NCBI RefSeq assembly: GCF_023715885.1
Contig: NZ_JAMBOY010000002.1
Span: forward strand, 310,001-374,000
From: Microbacterium hydrocarbonoxydans
GTDB lineage: Bacteria > Actinomycetota > Actinomycetes > Actinomycetales > Microbacteriaceae
Length of the DNA: 64,000 nucleotides
Direction: 5' to 3'
The position numbers and the translations under genes were made by a program. Shown in pieces: positions 23,791 to 31,083 of this stretch. Under the pieces are notes generated by a model. The model did no database searches. It worked only from the letters and a program-made list of their open reading frames with translations, and was not told the DNA's origin. The first letter of the stretch is position 1, and each line of letters begins with the position of its first letter.

Positions 23791-26385
23791 ATGAAGACCC
23801 ATCGACAGCGCCGGCGAACGGCCGCGCTCACGGCGGCGATCGCCGTGACCGCGCTGGCCGTCGGCCTTGCACCCGGCGCCTCCTGGGCCGAGACGACGAC
23901 ACCGTCGCCCGAGCCCACGGAGACGGCGGCGCCCACCGAGACGCCCGACCCGACGGATGCCCCGAACGCACCGGAGACGACCCCCGATCCCTCGCCGTCG
24001 GTCACGCCCACGGAGACGGCGCCCGCCGACCCCTCGGCCGGCAGGTCGGCCGGTCAGGCCGCACCCCGGTCGGACACCGGGGTCACCGCGCTCTCTGCAT
24101 CCGGTCCCTACATGGGCTGGAGCAGCTACAGCATGCAGGTCTACGAGGGTGGTCAGTGGATCACCGCCGATCAGATCATGGCGCAGTCCGACGCCATGCA
24201 CGACAAGCTCCAGAAGTTCGGCTACGAGTACATCAACATCGACGCCGGATGGAACGGCGGTCAAGACGAGTACGGCCGTCCGATCCCCAGCACGACGCTG
24301 TACCCCGACGGTCTGGACGCCGTGATCGATCACATCCACGACAACGGGCAGAAAGTGGGCCTGTACCTGATTCCCGGCATGAGCCTGGAAACGGCGCAGA
24401 AGGCCCTCCCGATCTACAACGCCCCCGGCTGCACGACCGAGAATCTGCTCAAGCAGCCCCTCCAGCAGGGCGACTACTGGGGCTTCGGCTACCGGCTCGA
24501 CTTCGACAACCCGTGCACGACGAAGTACATCGACTCGATCGCCGACCTGCTCGGCGAATGGGGCGTCGACTTCATCAAGTTCGACAGCGTGACCCCGGGC
24601 TCAGGCGTCAGCGACCTGTCGATGGATGCGCGTGAAGAGGTCGCGGCGTGGTCGCAGGCGCTCGCCCGCAACGACATCTGGTTCGAGCTCTCGTGGGCCG
24701 TCGACATCGACTACGCCGACTACTGGAAGCAGTACGCCGACGGCTGGCGGGTCGACTGGGATGTCGAGTGCTACTGCGGCGACGAGGCGCTGACCACGTG
24801 GGAGAACGTGGCGCGGCTCTTCCCACGGCTGTCCGACTGGTGGCGGCACGGCGGACCCGCCGGCTGGAACGATCTCGACTCGCTGAACGTCGGCAACGGG
24901 AAGATGGACGGCCTCACGAAGGACGAGCGTCGCACCGCGGCCACGCTGTGGGCGACCGCAGCCGCTCCGTTCTACCTCGGAAACGATCTGACGAACCTCG
25001 ACGAGTACGGCCTCGAACTGGTGACGAATCCCGAGGTCATCGCCGTCAACCAGGCCGGCGTGCCAGCGCGTCCCGTCTCCACCGCGACGAAGCACCAGGT
25101 CTGGTACGCGCTGAACGCGGACGGCACGTACACCGTGGCGCTCTACAACCTCGGACGAGCGGATGCCGACATCACCGTCGACTTCGCCGACATCGGCCTC
25201 GACGGTTCGGCGAAGGTCCGCGACCTGTGGTCGAAGAAGAACCTCGGCACGGTCGACGGCAGCTTCACGGCCGAGAGCGTGCCGATCCACGGTGCTCGAC
25301 TGCTCAGGGTCACCCCGGCCAAGCAGTCCGTGCTGACGGTCAACGACGACGCGCTGCGGGTGGCCTACGCGGGCGACTGGACGCGCAACGGCGGCGCCGA
25401 GCTGCCGGCGACCTCGCAGCCGTTCACGGTCGCCGTCACCGACACTCCGGGCGCCGGAACACCGAATCCGCCCGCGACCGGGGTCACGGTGACGCTCAAC
25501 GACGACGACTCGCGTATCGCCTACAGCGGATCGTGGGGCGACAGCAACAACCGCGGTCTCGGCGACCACGGCGACGACGTCCACTACGCCGAGGCGAACG
25601 GCGCCGCGTTCCAGTACACGTTCCAAGGCACCGGCATCCAATACGTCACCGAGAAGCACGAATCGCAGGGCGACGTCGAGGTGTACCTCGACGGGCAACT
25701 CGTCGACACCGTGAGCACGTACCTGGATCCGGCCGACGGTCGTCTGTCGCAGCAGGTCGTGTACAGCGTGTCCGACCTGCCGAGCGGCAGCCACACGCTG
25801 CGCGTCGTGAAGAAGTCCGGCTCCTTCATGCTCCTCGACAAGCTCGTCGTCACTCTCGACAGCCAGCTGAGCACGACGTCGGGCGCCTTCAACAAGGCGG
25901 CTCCGGCCGATGTCTCGGTCGATCTGCTGCGCGACCCGAGTGCTCTGAGCTCGATCAGCGCCGGCGGTACGGCGCTCGAGCGCGACGTCGACTACACGGT
26001 CAACGGGAGCACGGTGACGCTCGCCTCGGCGTATCTCGCCACGCTTCCGGTCGGAGACGCCGTGCTCGACTTCGCCTTCGCGGGCGACCACCTCGACGAC
26101 GTGCACTCCACGACGACCGACGGCGACAGGGTGTCGTTCACCTTCCGCGGGACGGCGGTGTCGTGGATCGCGCCGAAGGGCCCGGATCAGGGCACGGTCG
26201 ACGTGTACCTCGACGGCTCCAAGGTCGAGACGGTCGACACGCACAGCGCGACGCGTCTCACATCGCAGGAGCTGTTCACTGCGACGGGGCTGAAGGACAA
26301 GGAGCACACCATCGAGATCGTGAAGACCTCGGGTGAGGTGCTGCGCACCGACGTCTTCGCCTACACGGTGAAGAAGGTCGGCTGA
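23791..26385 (+). CDS. Secreted multidomain glycoside hydrolase family 27 alpha-galactosidase
   Basis: 864 residues. The signal peptide (about 1-33, cut after SWA) is followed by a Thr/Pro/Glu-rich linker to about 95. The GH27 barrel begins at GPYMGWSSYSMQ, with YEYINIDAGWN, a nucleophile Asp265 in DFIKFDSV and an acid/base region WRVDWDVECYC that departs from the usual RISGD. A C-terminal beta domain ends near 515. Two homologous modules follow, each with an F-T-F-(Q/R)-G-T and G-V-YLDG-V-TV pattern (about 570-695 and 765-864). They flank a CBM_X2-like Ig domain (about 698-765). The modules probably hold the enzyme to polysaccharide or the cell surface. Confidence 0.88.
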   Translation: MKTHRQRRRTAALTAAIAVTALAVGLAPGASWAETTTPSPEPTETAAPTETPDPTDAPNAPETTPDPSPSVTPTETAPADPSAGRSAGQAAPRSDTGVTALSASGPYMGWSSYSMQVYEGGQWITADQIMAQSDAMHDKLQKFGYEYINIDAGWNGGQDEYGRPIPSTTLYPDGLDAVIDHIHDNGQKVGLYLIPGMSLETAQKALPIYNAPGCTTENLLKQPLQQGDYWGFGYRLDFDNPCTTKYIDSIADLLGEWGVDFIKFDSVTPGSGVSDLSMDAREEVAAWSQALARNDIWFELSWAVDIDYADYWKQYADGWRVDWDVECYCGDEALTTWENVARLFPRLSDWWRHGGPAGWNDLDSLNVGNGKMDGLTKDERRTAATLWATAAAPFYLGNDLTNLDEYGLELVTNPEVIAVNQAGVPARPVSTATKHQVWYALNADGTYTVALYNLGRADADITVDFADIGLDGSAKVRDLWSKKNLGTVDGSFTAESVPIHGARLLRVTPAKQSVLTVNDDALRVAYAGDWTRNGGAELPATSQPFTVAVTDTPGAGTPNPPATGVTVTLNDDDSRIAYSGSWGDSNNRGLGDHGDDVHYAEANGAAFQYTFQGTGIQYVTEKHESQGDVEVYLDGQLVDTVSTYLDPADGRLSQQVVYSVSDLPSGSHTLRVVKKSGSFMLLDKLVVTLDSQLSTTSGAFNKAAPADVSVDLLRDPSALSSISAGGTALERDVDYTVNGSTVTLASAYLATLPVGDAVLDFAFAGDHLDDVHSTTTDGDRVSFTFRGTAVSWIAPKGPDQGTVDVYLDGSKVETVDTHSATRLTSQELFTATGLKDKEHTIEIVKTSGEVLRTDVFAYTVKKVG

Positions 26386-26390
26386 TCGGA

Positions 26391-26424
26391 CGGGGGCGGA
26401 TCCGCCATCGTGGATCCGCCCCCG
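26391..26424. terminator. Intrinsic terminator after GH27
   Basis: Perfect 13-base inverted repeat CGGGGGCGGATCC / GGATCCGCCCCCG with an 8-base loop, five bases after the GH27 stop. Confidence 0.85.
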
Positions 26425-26468
26425 TATCCGGTCACCTCGATGTCCGACCCCCGGAGCACACTCGGGTC

Positions 26469-26870
26469 ATGGAGATCACACTCACGCAACCGGCGGGGCT
26501 CGTCGTCAGCCCCGCGTTCAGCCATGTCGCGGTCGTGCCGTCGGGCGCGACCACGATCTACGTCGGCGGTCAGAACGGCGTCGACGAGAACGGCGCCGTC
26601 GTATCCGACGACGCCGGAGAGCAGGCGCTCCGCGCCGTCGAGAATGCGCGCACCGCCCTCATCTCCCAGGGTGCCTCGCTCGACGACGTCATCAGCTGGA
26701 CGATCTACCTCCGTCAGGATGCCGATCTGCGTGCCGCATACGGCGCTGTCGCCGCGATGCTCGCACGCGACGGGGCGCCGCCGCTCGTCAGCGCGGCCCT
26801 CGTCGCGGGGCTCGCCGTCCCGGGCGCGATCATCGAGGTGAGCGCGATCGCGGCCGTGATGCGCGAGTGA
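26469..26870 (+). CDS. RidA family protein
   Basis: 133 residues, full length for the RidA/YjgF/UK114 family, whose members deaminate reactive enamine/imine intermediates or have other small-molecule roles. The family shape is clear: TTIYVGGQNGVDENG, AVENARTALISQGASLDDVISWTIYL and VPGAIIEVSAIAAV. The Arg that binds the carboxylate in true RidA (in the Pxx R motif near residue 105) is not evident in the segment PPLVSAALVAGLAVPG, so imine deaminase activity is doubtful. It probably belongs to one of the Rid subgroups 1-7. It converges with the polymerase gene downstream. Confidence 0.85.
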   Translation: MEITLTQPAGLVVSPAFSHVAVVPSGATTIYVGGQNGVDENGAVVSDDAGEQALRAVENARTALISQGASLDDVISWTIYLRQDADLRAAYGAVAAMLARDGAPPLVSAALVAGLAVPGAIIEVSAIAAVMRE

Positions 26871-26901
26871 CGCCGGGTCCGTCGCCGGGGCGGCGGGGTC
26901 C

Positions 26902-27978
26902 TCAAATGCGACCGCGGACGGGCGTGCGCTCGACGCCGTCCCCGCCCTCGGGCATCGCCATCTCCGCGCGGACGCCGAGCAGACGCACCTCGCGACCGGC
27001 GTCCAGGGTCGCGCCCAGAGCGAGCGCGGCGTCGATCACGTCCTGCCGCCGCGTCGTGGAGGCGGTCAGCTTGCGGCCGAAGGTCTTCGTCTCGAACGGC
27101 GCGTAACGCACCTTCAGATGCACCCGGACGACGGGGCGGCCCTCGGCGGCACAGTCGTCGAAGGCCTGGCCGGCGAGTTCGGCGAGCGCGGCCTCGACCT
27201 CGGCCCCCATCGTGAGGTTCTGCTGGAACGTGGTCTCCCGGCTGTGGCTGCGCGCCACCCACGGGGTGTCGTCGACCACGGCCGGCCCGATCCCCGAGCC
27301 GAGTCCGTGATACCAGACGCCCATCCGCGGCCCGAACTCCGCGACGAGCTCGGACTCGTCGGCGTCGGCGAGCTCGCGCACGGTGTCGATGCCGTGCGCG
27401 GCCAGTCGCTTCTGCACCTTGGGACCGACACCCCACAGCTCCCGGGTCCCGCGCTCGCCCATCACGGCGAACCAGTTGTCCTCCGTGAGGCGGAACACTC
27501 CGCGGGGTTTGCCGAACTCGGTGGCGATCTTCGCGCGCACCTTGTTGTCGCCGATGCCGACCGAGCAGTGCAGCCTCGTGGCCTCGAGGACCGCCGCCTG
27601 TGCCTCCCGCGCGACCCGCTCCGGGTCGTCCGTCTTGATGCCGAGGAAGCACTCGTCCCAGCCGACCACCTCCAGCACGACACCGGGGAGCCCACGCAGC
27701 GTCTGCATCACCTGCGTCGAGGCCGACTCGTAGGCCTCGTGGTCGACGGGCAGGAACACCGCATCGTCCGGCGCCTTGCGTGCGGCGATCTTCAAGGGCA
27801 TCCCCGACCCGATACCGAAGGCGCGGGCCTCGTACGATGCCGTCGACACCACGGCTCTCTCCGTCGGGTCGCCGCGTCCGCCGACGATCACGGGCACACC
27901 TGCGAGCTCGGGACGCCGCAGCACCTCGACGGCGGCGATGAACTGGTCCATGTCCACGTGCAGCACCCAGTCGGCCAT
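26902..27978 (-). CDS. DinB-family Y-family DNA polymerase, mycobacterial DinB2-like
   Basis: 358 residues. Catalytic acidic residues are Asp9 and Asp11 in LHVDMDQFIAAVE, and Asp108-Glu109 in VVGWDECFLG (SIDEAYLD in E. coli Pol IV). The palm, thumb (LWGVGPKVQKRLAAHGI, helix-hairpin-helix) and little-finger domain (about 240-350) are complete. Residue 14, the steric-gate position that is Phe or Tyr in Pol IV, is Ile. The sequence around it and the GWDE motif resemble M. smegmatis DinB2, which has Leu14 and inserts ribonucleotides readily. There is no obvious C-terminal clamp-binding motif. It is probably a damage-tolerant or non-replicating-cell polymerase. Confidence 0.92.
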   Translation of the reverse strand: MADWVLHVDMDQFIAAVEVLRRPELAGVPVIVGGRGDPTERAVVSTASYEARAFGIGSGMPLKIAARKAPDDAVFLPVDHEAYESASTQVMQTLRGLPGVVLEVVGWDECFLGIKTDDPERVAREAQAAVLEATRLHCSVGIGDNKVRAKIATEFGKPRGVFRLTEDNWFAVMGERGTRELWGVGPKVQKRLAAHGIDTVRELADADESELVAEFGPRMGVWYHGLGSGIGPAVVDDTPWVARSHSRETTFQQNLTMGAEVEAALAELAGQAFDDCAAEGRPVVRVHLKVRYAPFETKTFGRKLTASTTRRQDVIDAALALGATLDAGREVRLLGVRAEMAMPEGGDGVERTPVRGRI

Positions 27979-28040
27979 GAGACGAGTGTGGCCGCATGCC
28001 GCGGGGATGTCATCCCCCTTGCCGTGATCCGAGAGCGGCG

Positions 28041-28433
28041 TCAGCCGATCGCGACGGCGATGGCCGTCGCGATCACCGCGAGCAGCGGAAGGGTGCCCTG
28101 CATGGCGGCCGCGCGGGCCTTGGTGCGGTCGGAGAGCACGAGCACGAGGGCTGCCGCGACCATCATCCCGGTGCCGGCGAAGACGAGCGTCAGCCCGACG
28201 GTCGGCGCACCCACGATCACGAGACCGATGCCGAGCAGCGTCGTCAGGGCGAGGAAGAGGTTGTAGAACCCCTGATTGAAGGCGAGCTGCTTCATTGTGA
28301 TGGCGTCGGCCTCACTCGGCACGCCGAAGATCTTGCGGGTCTCGGGCTCGGTCCACTTCAGCGACTCGAGCGCGAAGATGAAGACGTGGAAGGCGGCGGC
28401 AGCGGCTGCCAGGACGAGACCGACGATGAGCAT
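28041..28433 (-). CDS. DUF1304 family membrane protein
   Basis: 130 residues with four predicted membrane helices. The family pattern is seen in FHVFIFALESLKWTEPETRKIFG near the N-terminus, then NQGFYNLFLALTTLLG and two more helices. Its function is unknown. Members are small integral membrane proteins of about 120 residues in actinobacteria and firmicutes. It lies between the DinB-like polymerase and the CPBP-like gene, all on the minus strand, with a 27-base gap from the latter. Confidence 0.85.
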   Translation of the reverse strand: MLIVGLVLAAAAAAFHVFIFALESLKWTEPETRKIFGVPSEADAITMKQLAFNQGFYNLFLALTTLLGIGLVIVGAPTVGLTLVFAGTGMMVAAALVLVLSDRTKARAAAMQGTLPLLAVIATAIAVAIG

Positions 28434-28460
28434 GACTCGATCGTATCGAGCGGCCGCCTG

Positions 28461-29345
28461 TCAGACGAGGAAGATCGGCAGCAGGCCGGGATTGTGCGCG
28501 TGCACGAGCACCCCGAAGACGACCGCGTCGAACAGCAGGTGCACCGTGACCACGTACGCGAGCGAATGCGTGCGCAGGAAGATGAAGCCCTGCAGAAGGG
28601 CGAACGGGATCGTGAGCACCGGTCCCCAGGCCCGATACCCGAGCTCCCACAGGAACGACACGAAGACGATCGCCTGCAGCACGTTCGCGAGCGCATCGGG
28701 GAAGTGTCGGCGCAGCAGCGCGAAGACGGTGCAGATGAAGAACAGCTCGTCCCAGATGCCGACGGCGCCGACGCCGACGAACAGCCGGGCGATGAGGTCG
28801 GGGGTGTCGACCACGGGCCAGTTCTGATAGACGCCGCTCGTGATGAAGTAGAAGGGCAGGATGAGCCAGCCGAGCACGAGCACGGCCACGAGCCAGCCCC
28901 ACTGCAGCCGACCCCAGCGCGTGCCCGAACGCCAGGGGAAGCTGATGGCGCGATCGCGGAACACGAAGCGCGAGACGAGGTACGGCACGGCCACGGCACC
29001 ACCCAGCGCGAGGATGAAGCGAAGCATCGCGAGGTTGTCGAGCTCGGCGGCGAGCGGGATCACGCTGACGATCAGCATCCCGAGTGCGATCAGCGAAAGG
29101 TCACGCGTGAGCGACGGCTCACGGCGCACGCCGATCACGCGGGCGGATTCCTGACGCGAACCCACGCTGACGACCTGGTCGGGTACACGAGGTCGACTGC
29201 GCTCCACGAGCCACGCCGACAGGATGCCGAGGGCGAGGAGCACCCAGCCGAGCCACGGCGTCTCGAGCACGAAGAACGCGGGCGCGGCGAGGCAGACCAG
29301 CACCGCAGGGGCGATGCCCGGCCACACCCCCGCGTCGCTCCTCAT
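28461..29345 (-). CDS. CPBP-family intramembrane protease-like protein with atypical motif
   Basis: 294 residues from ATG 29345; a GTG at 29354 that overlaps the trmB stop is the alternative. About eight hydrophobic helices are visible. The CPBP/Abi region is in the second half: VGIWDELFFICTVFALLRRHF at the first motif (family EExxxR), FLWELGYRAWG, and VVTVHLLFDAVVFG with the conserved His. The usual second Glu and Arg of the first motif are not in place, so peptidase activity is uncertain. It directly follows trmB, probably as one transcript. Confidence 0.75.
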   Translation of the reverse strand: MRSDAGVWPGIAPAVLVCLAAPAFFVLETPWLGWVLLALGILSAWLVERSRPRVPDQVVSVGSRQESARVIGVRREPSLTRDLSLIALGMLIVSVIPLAAELDNLAMLRFILALGGAVAVPYLVSRFVFRDRAISFPWRSGTRWGRLQWGWLVAVLVLGWLILPFYFITSGVYQNWPVVDTPDLIARLFVGVGAVGIWDELFFICTVFALLRRHFPDALANVLQAIVFVSFLWELGYRAWGPVLTIPFALLQGFIFLRTHSLAYVVTVHLLFDAVVFGVLVHAHNPGLLPIFLV

Positions 29346-29350
29346 CTGCG

Positions 29351-30079
29351 TCACGCGCCGCGGGGCTTCCGGCGGTACGCGAGGTCGCGGATGTCGCGGC
29401 CCTTCGCGATCCCCTTCCGCTCGAAGGCTGTCATGACGCGACCCTCGAAGCGCTCGGCCCACTCCCCCTCGAACGCGCGCTCGAAGTCGGGCTCGGCGTC
29501 GAGGACCTCTCGCATCTGCAGCGCGTAATCCTCCCAATCGGTGGCCAGTCGCAGCAGACCGCCGTCGCGCAGAGCGCGCGCCGCCGTCGCCCCGAACCCG
29601 GGCCGGATGAGGCGGCGCTTGGTGTGCTTCTTCTTGTGCCAGGGGTCGGAGAAGAACACCCAGACCTCGGCGGCGGCCCCCTCGGGGAGGTACGACGCGA
29701 GGACCTCGGGGGCGTTGGCCTCGACCACGCGCAGGTTCCTGGCGCCCTCGCGATCGGCGTCGAGCATCGTGCGCGCGAGACCGGCGCGGAACACCTCGAC
29801 CGCGAGGAAGTCGTCCTCAGGACGGGAAGCGGCGGCCGCGACGATCGCGTGCCCCTGTCCGGACCCGATCTCGACGTACAGGTCGGCGTCGCGTCCGAAC
29901 TCCTCGGCGGGGTCGAGTCGCGCCTCGGGGTGCACGGAGGTCCACGCGACGTCGCGAGGGACGTCGAGCAGGTAGTGCGGACCGAGCTCCTCGAAGGCGC
30001 GCTCCTGCGCATCAGACATCCGACCGCTGCGGCGCACGAAGGACACCGGTTCGTCACGGAAGGTACGGGGTTCGGGCAT
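29351..30079 (-). CDS. trmB: tRNA (guanine-N7-)-methyltransferase
   Basis: 242 residues, the expected length. It forms m7G46 in tRNAs using S-adenosylmethionine. The SAM-binding motif is YVEIGSGQGHAIV, the family-specific motif is VFFSDPWHKKKHTKRRL (PWPKKRHHKRR in other bacteria), and the C-terminal region has TDWEDYALQM and TAFERKGIAKGRDIRDLAYRR. The ATG start is well placed. The stop overlaps the alternative GTG start of the downstream membrane protein, which suggests coupling. Confidence 0.95.
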   Translation of the reverse strand: MPEPRTFRDEPVSFVRRSGRMSDAQERAFEELGPHYLLDVPRDVAWTSVHPEARLDPAEEFGRDADLYVEIGSGQGHAIVAAAASRPEDDFLAVEVFRAGLARTMLDADREGARNLRVVEANAPEVLASYLPEGAAAEVWVFFSDPWHKKKHTKRRLIRPGFGATAARALRDGGLLRLATDWEDYALQMREVLDAEPDFERAFEGEWAERFEGRVMTAFERKGIAKGRDIRDLAYRRKPRGA

Positions 30080-30121
30080 GACTCCAGGGTAGTCGGCGGC
30101 TCCCGTGGCGACCGACCGCGC

Positions 30122-30961
30122 TCAGCCGGCCGGCGCCGTCACGAAATCGATGAGCTCTTCGACGCGACCGAGCAGGGCAGGCTCGAGGTCGCGGTAGGTG
30201 TGCACCTTCGACAGGATGTGCTGCCATGCGCGCGCTGTGTCGGCCTGGGTCTCGTGCGGCCAACCGAAGGCTCGGCAGATGCCCGTCTTCCAGTCGGTGC
30301 CGCGCGGGATCTCCGGCCAGGCCCTGATCCCCAGCGCCCGCGGGGTGACGCATTGCCACACGTCCACGAACGGGTGGCCGACGATCTTCACATGGCGTCC
30401 GTGCGGACCCCGCGCGACGGCATCGGCGATCCGCGACTCCTTCGATCCGGGGACGAGGTGATCGACGAGCACGCCGTAGCGTCGGGTGGCGCTCGGCGGC
30501 TCTTCCGCGAGCAGCTCGTCGAGGAGATCGACACCCTGCAGGTACTCGACCACGACGCCCTCGACCCGCAGGTCAGCGCCCCACACCTTCTCGACGAGCT
30601 CCGCGTCATGGCGCCCCTCGACGAGGATGCGGCTCGGAAGGGCGATCCGCGCTCGCTGGTCGGCGACCGCGAAGGAGCCGGATGCCGTGCGCTTCGCGCC
30701 CTGCTGCTTCGCCGCCGGCGGCGTCAGCCGCACGGCCGCGCCGTCGATGAGGAATCCGCCGCCGAGCGGGAAGAGGCGTCTGCGCCCGACGCGGTCCTCG
30801 AGCTCGACGGTGCCCGCCTGCACCCGCGTGACCGCGCCGACGTAGCCGTCTGAGGCGACCTCGACCACGAGATCGATCTCCGCGGCGACGTCCGGAACGG
30901 GCTTCCTGCCCCGCTCTCTCCAGCCCGTCGCGAGCACGTCGGATCCGTACCTGTCGTCCAT
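30122..30961 (-). CDS. DUF3097 family protein
   Basis: 279 residues from ATG 30961 (MDDRYGSDVLATGWRERGRK). DUF3097 is a conserved actinobacterial family without an assigned reaction. Recognisable segments are SRILVEGRHDAELVEKVWGADLR, a Toprim-like E...D arrangement with YGVLVDHLVPGSKESRI, and GHPFVDVWQCVTPRALGI. The resemblance to Toprim folds (Glu then DxD-type acidic residues) is my inference. It sits just before trmB (42 bases), all minus strand, so it may be cotranscribed with a tRNA-modification gene. Confidence 0.85.
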   Translation of the reverse strand: MDDRYGSDVLATGWRERGRKPVPDVAAEIDLVVEVASDGYVGAVTRVQAGTVELEDRVGRRRLFPLGGGFLIDGAAVRLTPPAAKQQGAKRTASGSFAVADQRARIALPSRILVEGRHDAELVEKVWGADLRVEGVVVEYLQGVDLLDELLAEEPPSATRRYGVLVDHLVPGSKESRIADAVARGPHGRHVKIVGHPFVDVWQCVTPRALGIRAWPEIPRGTDWKTGICRAFGWPHETQADTARAWQHILSKVHTYRDLEPALLGRVEELIDFVTAPAG

Positions 30962-31083
30962 GCCTTCCAGCGTATGTGTCTCCGCTGATGGCGAACGCCC
31001 ATCCGCTCTCGGATGCTGTCGCGTGTCGGACTCAGTGCATAGACTCGTGCCATGGGGCTCGGCTGCCGGTCGGAGGGAAGACG

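Noticed and set aside
24601..26307. Long minus-strand and alternate plus-strand frames inside GH27
   Set aside because: They are low-complexity Arg-rich shadows of the GH27 gene.
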